From: Myxococcales bacterium
GTDB lineage: Bacteria; Myxococcota_A; Polyangia; Polyangiales; Houyiibacteriaceae
Direction: 5' to 3'
Length of the DNA stretch: 9,142 nt
NCBI GenBank assembly: GCA_013002645.1
Contig: JABDJF010000756.1
Coordinates: 1-9,142 of the forward strand
Under the pieces are notes generated by a model. It saw only the letters and a list, made by a program, of their open reading frames with translations. It ran no database searches and was not told the origin of the DNA. The position numbers were made by a program, and so were the translations under genes. Of this stretch, positions 1 to 6,775 are shown piece after piece (position 1 is the first letter of the stretch; each line of letters starts with the position of its first letter).

Positions 1-504
1 GGTTACAACACGAACGTGCGCCATAAGGGAAAGCTGTATCACATTCAAACCGAAGATTCGGGTGTGAAGCGGCCGCACGTCATCACCCAGCTTTTCGCTG
101 ACGGCGGTCGTATCGTCGCTTCGGAGAAGACTTCATACGAAGAACACATTGGGTCCGAAGGGCTCACCGAAGTCGTGAAGCAGCTGATGCGCGAACAACA
201 CAAGCGGGTGTTCATCGGGCTACGCGACGGTGTGTACGACGAAAGGGACTCCGCGAAAACCGACAGCGGCGGCCCCCAGGGGGACGCGCCGACTTCCGAC
301 GTGAGCACCGAGGTGCTGGACCACGCCGCAGCGCTCCTGGTCGAAGGCTCACCGCAATACGAGCAGCTGCGTCCGAACAGCGCATCGGGCCAGCGGATCT
401 CACGCGCGCCCGCGGCTCCGTTTGGGCACGACGTGCTGAGTGAGAAGACGCTCGACGAAGTCATCTTGGCCTATCTCGCACGAGACCTCGAAACGGGCAC
501 CTGA
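1..504 (+). CDS. Conserved hypothetical protein, 5'-truncated by window edge
   Basis: The reading frame is open from the first base (GYNTNVRHKGKLYHIQTEDSG...) to the TGA at 502-504, giving 167 residues in the window. A GTG at 16 could serve as a start, but the residues before it look like part of the same conserved N-terminus, so the real start is probably a few codons upstream of the window. The first ~80 residues are well ordered (HIQTEDSG, HVITQLFADGGRIVASEKTSY, then a helix with VVKQLMREQHKR). Residues ~85-135 are Ser/Gly/Pro-rich and look disordered. The end is a short helical tail (SEKTLDEVILAYLARDLE) that looks like a docking or conserved motif. I recall similar N-termini and tails in uncharacterised myxobacterial proteins, but the function is unknown. 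There is no signal peptide or membrane segment, so it is probably cytoplasmic. The next gene starts 53 bp downstream on the same strand. Confidence 0.8.
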   Translation, partial: GYNTNVRHKGKLYHIQTEDSGVKRPHVITQLFADGGRIVASEKTSYEEHIGSEGLTEVVKQLMREQHKRVFIGLRDGVYDERDSAKTDSGGPQGDAPTSDVSTEVLDHAAALLVEGSPQYEQLRPNSASGQRISRAPAAPFGHDVLSEKTLDEVILAYLARDLETGT

Positions 505-557
505 GACCACTCCGCTTGACAGTCCCGGGAGCGCATCGTTAGCTCGCCGCCACGACG

Positions 558-851
558 ATGACTGCACTCAAAGACCGCCTTTTCAAGCTCCTTCAAGACC
601 CCCGGGTTGCGAAGTTGATGCAGAACGCGAAGGTTCAACAGGCCGTGGTCAAGGCCTTTCGTCTCCGTGGGCGTGTCGAAGGGGCGATGGATCAACGCCT
701 GCAACACATGGCCAGCGTGCTCAACCTGGCCACGCAGCGCGACGTGCGCTCGCTCCAACGTCGGATTCGGCACCTGGAGCGAGAGCTTCGCGAAGCGCAG
801 GAGCGCGTCATCGAAGCCGAAGATGCTCGAGAAGCTCAGGCCCGTAGTTGA
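558..851 (+). CDS. Small helical coiled-coil protein of unknown function (97 aa)
   Basis: The ATG at 558 opens a 97-residue protein that is almost entirely helical and highly charged. Residues 1-60 form an amphipathic region (LFKLLQDPRVAKLMQN, then VVKAFRLRGRVEGAMDQRL). Residues 61-92 are a heptad-like coiled coil (RDVRSLQRRIRHLERELREA). The 'NLATQRDVRSLQRRI' layout resembles the C-terminal helix of phasin or PHA-granule-associated proteins, which is only a shape similarity. There is no signal peptide or membrane segment. The Shine-Dalgarno sequence is weak. It follows the upstream gene by 53 bp and may be co-transcribed. Its last 44 bp overlap the 3' end of the convergent DUF4112 gene. The alternative frames here (440-847 and 667-1176) look like low-complexity shadows, while this frame has a convincing coiled-coil pattern. 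Function is not known. Confidence 0.72.
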   Translation: MTALKDRLFKLLQDPRVAKLMQNAKVQQAVVKAFRLRGRVEGAMDQRLQHMASVLNLATQRDVRSLQRRIRHLERELREAQERVIEAEDAREAQARS

Positions 852-1305
852 GCCCGAAGTAAAACACGGCAACCAGGGGTACGATGATGCTGAGTATGGC
901 GACGCTCACGCCGAGACTGGCGATCAGGTAGTCCAACCCCGTCGGCTTCGACTCAGGGGTTTCGTGCTTGCGGATCAGCTCGAGATTTCGCCGGTTCGAT
1001 TTGTATGCGAGATCGAAGATGTCGCCCACGATCGGCACGGCGCCGGCAAGCAAGTCCACGAAGATGTTCAGGATCATTCGAAACAAGACGACGCGAGGCA
1101 CTCCGCGACGGAGTGCCAAGGCCATGAGACCGATCGACCCGACACCTGTGACCGCGTCGCCAATTCCCGGAAATAGAATGCCGATGACCGGGTCGAGGCC
1201 AAACCGGACGTCGGTCCCCGGAATGCGAAATCGGTCGTCGAGCAGCGTGACGAGATGTTCCGCCCAGCGCCGGAGAGTCGAAACCGAACGTTCCGCGTCA
1301 ACCAT
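808..1305 (-). CDS. DUF4112 domain membrane protein
   Basis: This 165-residue protein carries the DUF4112 signature: LLDDRFRIPGTDVRFGLDPV at 21-40, then a Gly-rich hydrophobic stretch (IGILFPGIGDAVTGVGS, 41-57), then FRMILNIFVDLLAGAVPIVG (75-94) and DIFDLAYKSNRRN (95-107). A third hydrophobic segment at about 126-152 (YLIASLGVSVAILSIIVPLV) is a clear membrane helix, so an inner-membrane location is likely. The biochemical function of the family is unknown. The ATG at 1305 is chosen because the family motif begins about 20 residues later; a GGAG lies directly against the ATG, closer than ideal. It lies 21 bp downstream of the Ser/Thr kinase gene on the same strand, which suggests co-transcription. 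The 3' end overlaps the convergent coiled-coil gene by 44 bp. Confidence 0.9.
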   Translation of the reverse strand: MVDAERSVSTLRRWAEHLVTLLDDRFRIPGTDVRFGLDPVIGILFPGIGDAVTGVGSIGLMALALRRGVPRVVLFRMILNIFVDLLAGAVPIVGDIFDLAYKSNRRNLELIRKHETPESKPTGLDYLIASLGVSVAILSIIVPLVAVFYFGLNYGPELLEHLRLR

Positions 1306-1326
1306 CTCCGAACTCTAAATGCGCGA

Positions 1327-2646
1327 TCAGTCGTTCGCCAGAACTTGGTCGCCGCAAGCCTCGGCGATGACGGTTCGCAGTCGCTCTCGCAAGTTCGACC
1401 CCTTTTCGACGAAGTGATGAATACCCAGCTGATGAAGAAGCTGGACGTCGTGCTCCTGCGCGCCGGCACTGACCGAGATGATCGAACAGCTCTGCGCAAG
1501 CCCTTCGCCTCTGAGCTGCATGCAAAGCTCGACGCCGTTCATGCGGGGCATGTGCAAATCGAGCAACATGACGTCGGGCTCTTCGTTCTGGACTTCGCTC
1601 AACGCCTCTTCGCCATCATGGGCAACTCGAATCGCGGTCGGACCGAGAATTTGCCGCACGTAGAACGTGAGGATCTTCGCGAGGTCGACGTCGTCATCGA
1701 CGATCAATACCGAGGGCACCTTGCGACTCGGCTCCTTGGGATCCTGGCTTCGGGGTCGCTCGTCGAGCACGGCACGGAGCTGCCACGCGACCGCCTCTGC
1801 GCTCTGGTTGCGGATCTGTGGGTTCGGGCTGAGCATTTCGTGGACGAGCTGACACATCGCCAACGGGCAGTCCGGCCGGAGCTCCGCAAGAGCGACGGGT
1901 TGACCGCGCTCATGCGCCGTGACCACTTCACGAATCGTGATGCCGTCATACGGTCGCGACCCAGTGAGCAACTCGTAGGCGAGCACCCCGAGCGCAAAGA
2001 TGTCGACCAGATGACCACTGCCCGGCGCCGCGGTGTTGAACAAAGCCTCCGGTGCCATGTACGGCGGAGAGCCTGCAACACGCTGCTTCCCGTTGACGTC
2101 GAACTCCGGCAAGACGAGCCCGAAGTCCATCAACACCACGCGATGAACCGGAGTCAGCATCACGTTGTCCGGCTTGATGTCCCGATGGACTAGGCCAGCA
2201 CGATGAACGACACTGAGACCTTCAGCGGCAGGCAGGAGAATCTGCACCACTTCGGACACGCTAAACGGCTCACCGCTGCCCCAGCGGGTTTCGGCATGCT
2301 TGGTCAGGGACACACCGTAGACACGCTCCATGACTAGGTAGTCGATCCCGCGGTGCTCCCCTAGTGTATGAACGCTGACCAAACTGGGATGCTGGAACGC
2401 GGCCAGCGCGCGTGCCTCGTTTCGAAGGGGCGGCGTCAGGGGATTCGGCCAGGCTGCCTTGATCGCGACCCGCCGATTGAGGAGGTGGTCATGCGCTTCG
2501 AAGACCTGGCCCATCCCTCCCCGCCCGAGGAGCTTGATGATTTCGTAGACGCCGTCGAGCAGCTCACCGGTTGCGAAAATACGATTCTCGCCGTCATCCA
2601 GTGGCTCGCCCGAGGCGATTGCCTGTCCACCCCTCAAATCCCGCAT
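1327..2646 (-). CDS. Serine/threonine protein kinase with C-terminal response-regulator receiver domain
   Basis: A 439-residue fusion. Residues ~33-295 are a Hanks-type kinase: P-loop GRGGMG (41-46), VAIK with Lys63, catalytic loop HRDIKPDN with Asp156, DFG with Asp174, activation-segment end GSPPYMAPEAL (192-202), and DIFALGVLAYELLTG (215-229). All key catalytic residues are present, so it should be active; it phosphorylates Ser/Thr of unknown targets. Residues ~312-430 are a receiver domain with the acidic cluster DDD (317-319), phospho-acceptor Asp363 in LLDLHMP, the SVSAG switch region, and the conserved Lys415 in VEKG. The receiver also looks functional. There is no transmembrane or PASTA segment, so it is a soluble kinase. 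The frame stays open upstream to 3285, but that part is a shadow of murI. ATG 2646 is the first sensible start after the murI stop. It has no clear Shine-Dalgarno, while a promoter-like sequence ends just upstream. Such fusions suggest cross-talk between two-component and Ser/Thr signalling. Confidence 0.93.
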   Translation of the reverse strand: MRDLRGGQAIASGEPLDDGENRIFATGELLDGVYEIIKLLGRGGMGQVFEAHDHLLNRRVAIKAAWPNPLTPPLRNEARALAAFQHPSLVSVHTLGEHRGIDYLVMERVYGVSLTKHAETRWGSGEPFSVSEVVQILLPAAEGLSVVHRAGLVHRDIKPDNVMLTPVHRVVLMDFGLVLPEFDVNGKQRVAGSPPYMAPEALFNTAAPGSGHLVDIFALGVLAYELLTGSRPYDGITIREVVTAHERGQPVALAELRPDCPLAMCQLVHEMLSPNPQIRNQSAEAVAWQLRAVLDERPRSQDPKEPSRKVPSVLIVDDDVDLAKILTFYVRQILGPTAIRVAHDGEEALSEVQNEEPDVMLLDLHMPRMNGVELCMQLRGEGLAQSCSIISVSAGAQEHDVQLLHQLGIHHFVEKGSNLRERLRTVIAEACGDQVLAND

Positions 2647-2660
2647 ATCAGTATTTACAT

Positions 2661-2688
2661 AATATATCGGTGAGGCTGTAAAAAGCAA
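2661..2688 (-). promoter_or_regulatory. Candidate sigma70-type promoter for the Ser/Thr kinase gene
   Basis: Read on the - strand, TTGCTT (2688-2683) is followed after 16 bp by TATATT (2666-2661). It lies in an AT-rich pocket in otherwise GC-rich DNA and fills the 44-bp gap between murI and the kinase gene. The predicted transcription start would be only about 7 nt before the ATG at 2646. This agrees with the lack of a Shine-Dalgarno and suggests a leaderless or very short-leader mRNA. The prediction rests on consensus resemblance only. Confidence 0.42.
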
Positions 2689-2690
2689 GG

Positions 2691-3497
2691 TCAGAGGTCG
2701 ATCACCTGGATATCGAGACCGTCGACCGCTTTGCCGAGAAATCGAGACGCGGCCGCGCGAAATTGGCCTGGGAGGTCGGTCACGAGGATTTCGAGCGAGC
2801 CGGCGGCTCGATCCGGGGTAGCGGGGAGGCCGAGCATGTCGGTGAGCGCTGCGGCGGTCGCCTCGGCGCTGTCCACGATCGCCACATCGTGGCCGAGCAA
2901 CTCGGCGGCGACGTGGTGAATCGTCTCCGACAGCAAGGGGTAATGGGTACAGCCGAGGACGATGGTGTCGACATCGACATCCACGAGCGGTTGGAGGTAC
3001 CGGAGCGCTGCGAGCCTCGGCACCTCGCCGGTCACCCAGCCTTCCTCGGCGAGCGGAACGAAGAGGGGCGCCGGCCTCGCGAACACGTTCATCGCTCGGT
3101 TTTCGTCGTGAATTGCCCGCTCGTACGCACCCGACGCCACCGTGCCGGCAGTCGCGAGGATTCCGATGCGCCCTGTCCGTGTCGCCATGACGCCAGCGCG
3201 CGCGCCAGGCTGGATGACGCCGATCACTGGAATGTCGAGTCGGTCCTGAAGCGCGGCCAGCGCAACACCACTGGCGGTGTTGCACGCGACGACGAGGAGC
3301 TTGATATCGAAGCTCAGCAGACGCTCGGCGCAGGCGATGGCATACCGAATGACGGTCTTTGCGCTTCGAGTCCCATAGGGAACCCGCGCCGTGTCCCCGA
3401 GATAGACGAGATCCTCCGCTGGAACGGCCCTCGCAATGGCTCGGGCCACCGTCAGGCCGCCCAATCCCGAATCAAAAATGCCAATCGGCTTTCCCAC
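2691..3497 (-). CDS. murI: Glutamate racemase
   Basis: MurI interconverts L- and D-glutamate in the cytoplasm and supplies D-Glu for peptidoglycan stem peptides. The 268-residue product has the usual family length and all hallmark motifs: IGIFDSGLGGLTV (5-17), LGDTARVPYG (33-42), first catalytic Cys72 in VVACNTASG, GVIQPGARA (93-101), and second catalytic Cys183 with His185 in LGCTHYPLL. The GTG at 3497 (VGKPIGIFDSG) is chosen because the family starts just before the GIFDSG motif. An in-frame extension to 3704 would run across the divergent kinase promoter and start region and adds nothing conserved. A GGGG stretch about 5 nt upstream could act as a weak ribosome binding site. It is followed by the Ser/Thr kinase gene 44 bp downstream on the same strand and lies divergent to the sensor kinases. 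Confidence 0.97.
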   Translation of the reverse strand: MGKPIGIFDSGLGGLTVARAIARAVPAEDLVYLGDTARVPYGTRSAKTVIRYAIACAERLLSFDIKLLVVACNTASGVALAALQDRLDIPVIGVIQPGARAGVMATRTGRIGILATAGTVASGAYERAIHDENRAMNVFARPAPLFVPLAEEGWVTGEVPRLAALRYLQPLVDVDVDTIVLGCTHYPLLSETIHHVAAELLGHDVAIVDSAEATAAALTDMLGLPATPDRAAGSLEILVTDLPGQFRAAASRFLGKAVDGLDIQVIDL

Positions 3498-3540
3498 GTC
3501 CCCGTCTGGGCCAAGGTTACACGCCAGTCCCGAAAGAGCC

Positions 3541-3554
3541 ACCAGCAGACTGGT
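3541..3554. promoter_or_regulatory. Inverted repeat in the divergent murI / sensor-kinase intergenic region
   Basis: ACCAG-CAGA-CTGGT is a 5-bp inverted repeat with a 4-bp spacer in the 78-bp gap that must hold the promoters and leaders of both divergent genes. A further CTGGT follows at 3557-3561. It could be an operator, but arms this short occur by chance. No confident -35/-10 pair is visible for either gene. Confidence 0.22.
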
Positions 3555-3575
3555 CTCTGGTAGGGTACGAACGAG

Positions 3576-4964
3576 ATGCCCGAACTGGCGCTGATTTCGA
3601 GAGATCCAGAGCTCTACCAGGCGCTCGTCGCTGCCCTGGAGACCACGGATTGGTCGGTGGAGTGGCTCACGCCCCAGATCCTCCAGGACGGGGAGCTGCA
3701 GCACGAAGTGGTGGCGTTAGACGCTGCTCACCCTGGTGCGGCGGCCTGGAAAACAACGCGCGGCACACCCATTCTTCTGGTCGTGGAGGGGGAGTACCCG
3801 GACGGCCTGGATGCGCTGGCGAGCGATTTCGTTGTCTGGCCTACGCGCCCTGAGCTACTGCTGGCTCGTCTCGAACGCCTGCGTGGGAGGAACCCCATCG
3901 GCAACTTACCGGGCCGGTACGCAAACGCATTTGCGTCGATCACCATGGGCATCGTCCTGCTGGGCCGCGACCTCGAAATCCTCGCCGCCAACCCGCGCGC
4001 CTTCGAGATCACGGGCCACCGCGACGACACAATCGTGTCCCAGAGCATCGGGCGCCTGCTGTCCGCCGAAGATCTTTCCCGCGTTCGGGAGGCCCTCGCG
4101 CAAGGCCAGTACCCACGCTCGACGGACATTCATCTCGTCCGGCGAGATGGGACGACGATCGTTTGCAGCGCCTCGTTCGCTCCGCTGAACGGAGCGGAAG
4201 ATCACACCGTGATCTCGTTCGAAGACGTGAGCCTTCAACGCCAGTCGGAGCAGGAGCTCGTTCAAACGATGGAGTTCCTGGAATCCTTGATCGACGCAAG
4301 TGTCGACGCGATCATCGCGACCGATATGGAGCAGCGAGTGCGCTTGTTCAACGCGAGTGCGGCACGAATCACGGGGTATCACGAGTCCGACGTGGTCGGA
4401 GCCGTGACCCTCGAAGATCTCTTGGGGCGCGCGACCGCCGAGCTCGTGCGGCAACGCGTGCTCTCCGCAGAGCATGGCGGGACGGGCCGGCTCGAGCCCA
4501 CCATGCTCGATCTTCTCGACATTCACGGCTCGCGCATTCCGGTTCAGCTTTCGGCTTCGCTGATCTATGAGAAGGACGCACCGTCGGCGATCGTCCTCAT
4601 TTTCGCCGATTTGCGCGACCGGATTCGAGTCGAGGAACGCCTGGCTGACGCACAGAAGAAGCTGGCATTCACCGAGAAGCAAGGGGTCCTCGCCGAGCTG
4701 GCCGGGACGGCGGCTCACGAGCTCAACCAGCCCCTGACCAGCATGATGGCGTACGCCGAGCTCCTCTTGCGCCAATCCGAGCCGGATTCGAGCGCGGCGA
4801 AAGCTGCGCGCGTGCTCATTCGGGAAGCGGAACGAATGGCCGAAATCGTCCGCAAGATCGCGAAGATCACCCGCTACGAAACCACCTCCTACGTGGGCCA
4901 TCAAAAGATCTTCGATCTCGATCGTGCCGCCGACGGGCCGACTGAGCCGGAAGCAAAGGGCTGA
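3576..4964 (+). CDS. PAS-PAS-HisKA protein lacking the HATPase domain (histidine-kinase-like)
   Basis: The 462-residue protein has three parts. Residues 1-105 resemble a response-regulator receiver fold (LALISRD at the first strand, VVALDAA at 45-51, FVVWPTRPELLLARL at the end) but lack the double-acid pocket and the conserved Lys. Two PAS domains follow at ~113-225 (ITMGIVLLGRDLEILAANPRA) and ~232-350 (LIDASVDAIIATDMEQRVRLF). A HisKA dimerisation domain at ~360-432 has an intact H-box, AAHELNQPLTSMMAYAELLL, with phospho-acceptor His381. Only 81 residues follow this His, ending in YVGHQKIFDLDRA, and there are no N, G1, F or G2 boxes. It therefore cannot hydrolyse ATP itself and may be phosphorylated in trans. 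The end does not look like a frameshift, because no ATPase motifs appear in any frame before the next gene's sensor domain. There is no membrane segment, so it is cytoplasmic. The next kinase starts 3 nt after its stop, implying translational coupling. Confidence 0.9.
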   Translation: MPELALISRDPELYQALVAALETTDWSVEWLTPQILQDGELQHEVVALDAAHPGAAAWKTTRGTPILLVVEGEYPDGLDALASDFVVWPTRPELLLARLERLRGRNPIGNLPGRYANAFASITMGIVLLGRDLEILAANPRAFEITGHRDDTIVSQSIGRLLSAEDLSRVREALAQGQYPRSTDIHLVRRDGTTIVCSASFAPLNGAEDHTVISFEDVSLQRQSEQELVQTMEFLESLIDASVDAIIATDMEQRVRLFNASAARITGYHESDVVGAVTLEDLLGRATAELVRQRVLSAEHGGTGRLEPTMLDLLDIHGSRIPVQLSASLIYEKDAPSAIVLIFADLRDRIRVEERLADAQKKLAFTEKQGVLAELAGTAAHELNQPLTSMMAYAELLLRQSEPDSSAAKAARVLIREAERMAEIVRKIAKITRYETTSYVGHQKIFDLDRAADGPTEPEAKG

Positions 4965-4967
4965 GCG

Positions 4968-6668
4968 ATGGACGACTCCGCGCACAGAAAGCCCCCCATC
5001 TCAGAGCAAGCTCCGGAGCCGCGAGTGTCCGGCGTGAAGTCGATCATTTCGCCACGGCAGGGTCGGAGCAGACACGCTGGAGGCCCAACGCTGCCGAACG
5101 TGCTCGCTTCGCTGACACAGGCACAGCGCGAGACGGACGGCCCAACGACCGACGAGAACATCGTTCGGGCATACGTGCACGCGCTCGAACGCCTCTATCC
5201 GACGGTGCGCTTCGCGATGAGGCTGTCACACGGCCTGGTGGATCCGAACGTCATCGTCCAGGCCGCGACGCATCACATTCATCACGATGCACTTCACGAA
5301 GTCTCGATCACCGAAGCCGGGCTCGTTCGAGCGGGCTTTTCGGAAACGGCCGAACCGCCGCCGGCGATGGTCCTGCGGAGGACGTACGAACCCATTTTGG
5401 TCCCGGGGCCCGGTGAAGAGCTGGTTCCGGCCGATGGTTTGGACGTTGCGCTAACTCGTGCGGGTGAGGTCCTCGGTGTCTTGGCGGCTGAGTTCGAACG
5501 GGGCGCCGATATTCCGTCGCGATTGGAGGACGCACTCCTCTTGGCGGCGACTCAGGCCGGCGCCGCAATCGAAAGCGGCCGTCTCCGACGCGAATCGCTT
5601 CACCTTCGCGACTACCTCGAGAAGCTCTTGGAGCATGCGAACATCCCCGTCTTGGTCATAGGCCGTGACCGCAACATTCGGGTCGTGAGCGGGGCGTTTG
5701 GTCGCATCACCGGCCTCGATCGGGCCGAGCTAATCTCGAAAGATCTGCTGCAACTGGCCGCGCAGAACGAACGTGTGCGTATCCTGTCCGCCTTCGTCAA
5801 CGCGCTTCGCGGAGGAGACGTGCCGCCGTTCGAGCTCAGGTTGCCGAAGGCCGGGGGCGGAAACGCACGGCTACAGTTCACGCTCGCCCCCATTCTCGAT
5901 TCGGAAGGCACCGTGGCGGGCGTCATCGCAATCGGGCAGGACCGAACCGAGGTGCGCGAGCTCGAAGGGCAGGTCATCCACGCCGAGAAGCTGGCGACGC
6001 TCGGCCAGCTCGCCGCGGGCATCGTGCACGAGATCAACAATCCGCTGACGAGCATTTCCGTCTACGGCGAGTACCTGATGAGCAAGCTGTCACGCAGCGG
6101 CGCCGAGCAGTCCGACCTCAAGCGCATGGAGCGGATCTTGCGAAGCTCTGATCGCATCATGTCGTTCACTCGAAATCTATTGACCTATGCGCGTCCTTCG
6201 AAAGAGGAGGCGCAGCCCATATCGGTGAATGCCGTCATTGCAGAGGCTGAGGTTTTCTGCGACCACAGCATTCGCGAAGCCAATGTGACCGTCGTGCGGA
6301 ACTACGCTGAGAACCTTCCCAACGTTAAGGCCGTGCACGGTCAGCTCCACCAGGTGTTCGTCAATCTGATCACCAACGCATGCAATGCGGCACCCGCAGA
6401 AGGCGGACGCGTGCAGCTTTCGACCAGGCTCTACGGCAATGACCAGATTCAGATCGAGGTTCAGGACAACGGTGTGGGGATTGGGCCGGCCGAGCTCAGC
6501 CGGGTATTCGAGCCCTTCTTCTCGACGCGGCGAAAGGGCAAGGGGACGGGGCTCGGCCTTTCGATCGTGAAGAACATCATCGAAGAACATCGGGGCAGCA
6601 TCGAGATCGAGAGCGAAGTCGGCCAGCACACCCGCGTCCTGGTCACCCTACCGTCGCTCAGGCCCTAA
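4968..6668 (+). CDS. Sensor histidine kinase, GAF-PAS-HisKA-HATPase
   Basis: A complete cytoplasmic histidine kinase of 566 residues. Residues 1-60 are polar and probably disordered. A GAF-like sensor spans ~64-205 (ending LLAATQAGAAIESGRLRRE), and PAS spans ~215-332 (LEHANIPVLVIGRDRNIRVV). HisKA spans ~338-410 with the H-box LAAGIVHEINNPLTSISVYG and phospho-acceptor His354. The ATPase domain spans ~455-563 with the N-box QVFVNLITNACNAA (Asn470), G1 DNGVGIG (500-506), F-box FEPFFST (514-520) and G2 GKGTGLGLSIVKN. The HEINNPL H-box is of the NtrB-like class. No response regulator gene is adjacent, so its partner is unknown. Candidates are the neighbouring HisKA-only protein (as heterodimer) and the receiver on the divergent Ser/Thr kinase. 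There are no transmembrane segments, so it senses an internal or small-molecule signal. ATG 4968 sits 3 nt after the preceding stop. Confidence 0.95.
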   Translation: MDDSAHRKPPISEQAPEPRVSGVKSIISPRQGRSRHAGGPTLPNVLASLTQAQRETDGPTTDENIVRAYVHALERLYPTVRFAMRLSHGLVDPNVIVQAATHHIHHDALHEVSITEAGLVRAGFSETAEPPPAMVLRRTYEPILVPGPGEELVPADGLDVALTRAGEVLGVLAAEFERGADIPSRLEDALLLAATQAGAAIESGRLRRESLHLRDYLEKLLEHANIPVLVIGRDRNIRVVSGAFGRITGLDRAELISKDLLQLAAQNERVRILSAFVNALRGGDVPPFELRLPKAGGGNARLQFTLAPILDSEGTVAGVIAIGQDRTEVRELEGQVIHAEKLATLGQLAAGIVHEINNPLTSISVYGEYLMSKLSRSGAEQSDLKRMERILRSSDRIMSFTRNLLTYARPSKEEAQPISVNAVIAEAEVFCDHSIREANVTVVRNYAENLPNVKAVHGQLHQVFVNLITNACNAAPAEGGRVQLSTRLYGNDQIQIEVQDNGVGIGPAELSRVFEPFFSTRRKGKGTGLGLSIVKNIIEEHRGSIEIESEVGQHTRVLVTLPSLRP

Positions 6669-6689
6669 AGGCTCGTAATCACGCGGGGT

Positions 6690-6716
6690 TTGAATATCGC
6701 TCGGACGCCCTACGTT
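6690..6716 (+). promoter_or_regulatory. Weak promoter candidate upstream of the HtrA-type protease
   Basis: TTGAAT (6690-6695) and TACGTT (6711-6716) are separated by 15 bp in the 107-bp gap after the sensor kinase. The hexamers are imperfect and the spacing is short. I see no envelope-stress ECF (GGAACTT/TCTGA-like) promoter and no terminator here. The protease could also be read through from the kinase operon. Confidence 0.25.
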
Positions 6717-6741
6717 TAGCGATGGAATCAACCCCGTTCCC

Positions 6742-6769
6742 GGGAGGTTTAGGGGTGGCAAAGGGAGGT
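6742..6769 (+). promoter_or_regulatory. Two tandem Shine-Dalgarno sequences, each before an in-frame start
   Basis: GGGAGG at 6742-6747 lies 7 nt before GTG 6755, and AAGGGAGGT at 6761-6769 lies 6 nt before ATG 6776. Both starts are in the protease frame. The second has the stronger Shine-Dalgarno and an ATG, so it was chosen as the start. The first would add seven residues (MAKGGSF) to the n-region of the signal peptide. Confidence 0.6.
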
Positions 6770-6775
6770 AGCTTC

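Noticed and set aside
1255..2193. 312-codon open frame on the + strand opposite the Ser/Thr kinase
   Set aside because: The composition is Arg/His/Asp-rich with no domain. The opposite strand encodes an unmistakable receiver and kinase.
2679..2705. T-run after murI on the - strand as an intrinsic terminator
   Set aside because: The only nearby stem is four base pairs (AGGT/ACCT) and lies about 10 nt from the T-run. The T-run fits better as part of the kinase promoter spacer.
2647..3285. N-terminal extension of the Ser/Thr kinase frame to 3285
   Set aside because: It overlaps murI in another frame and is Arg-rich with no domain. The kinase starts sensibly at 2646, after the murI stop.
3498..3704. 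N-terminal extension of murI to 3704
   Set aside because: It crosses the divergent gene's start and adds nothing conserved; the racemase family starts just before GIFDSG.
3906..4985. 359-codon open frame antisense to the HisKA-only gene
   Set aside because: It lies wholly opposite a clear PAS-PAS-HisKA gene and shows no recognisable domain. It is a GC-rich antisense shadow.
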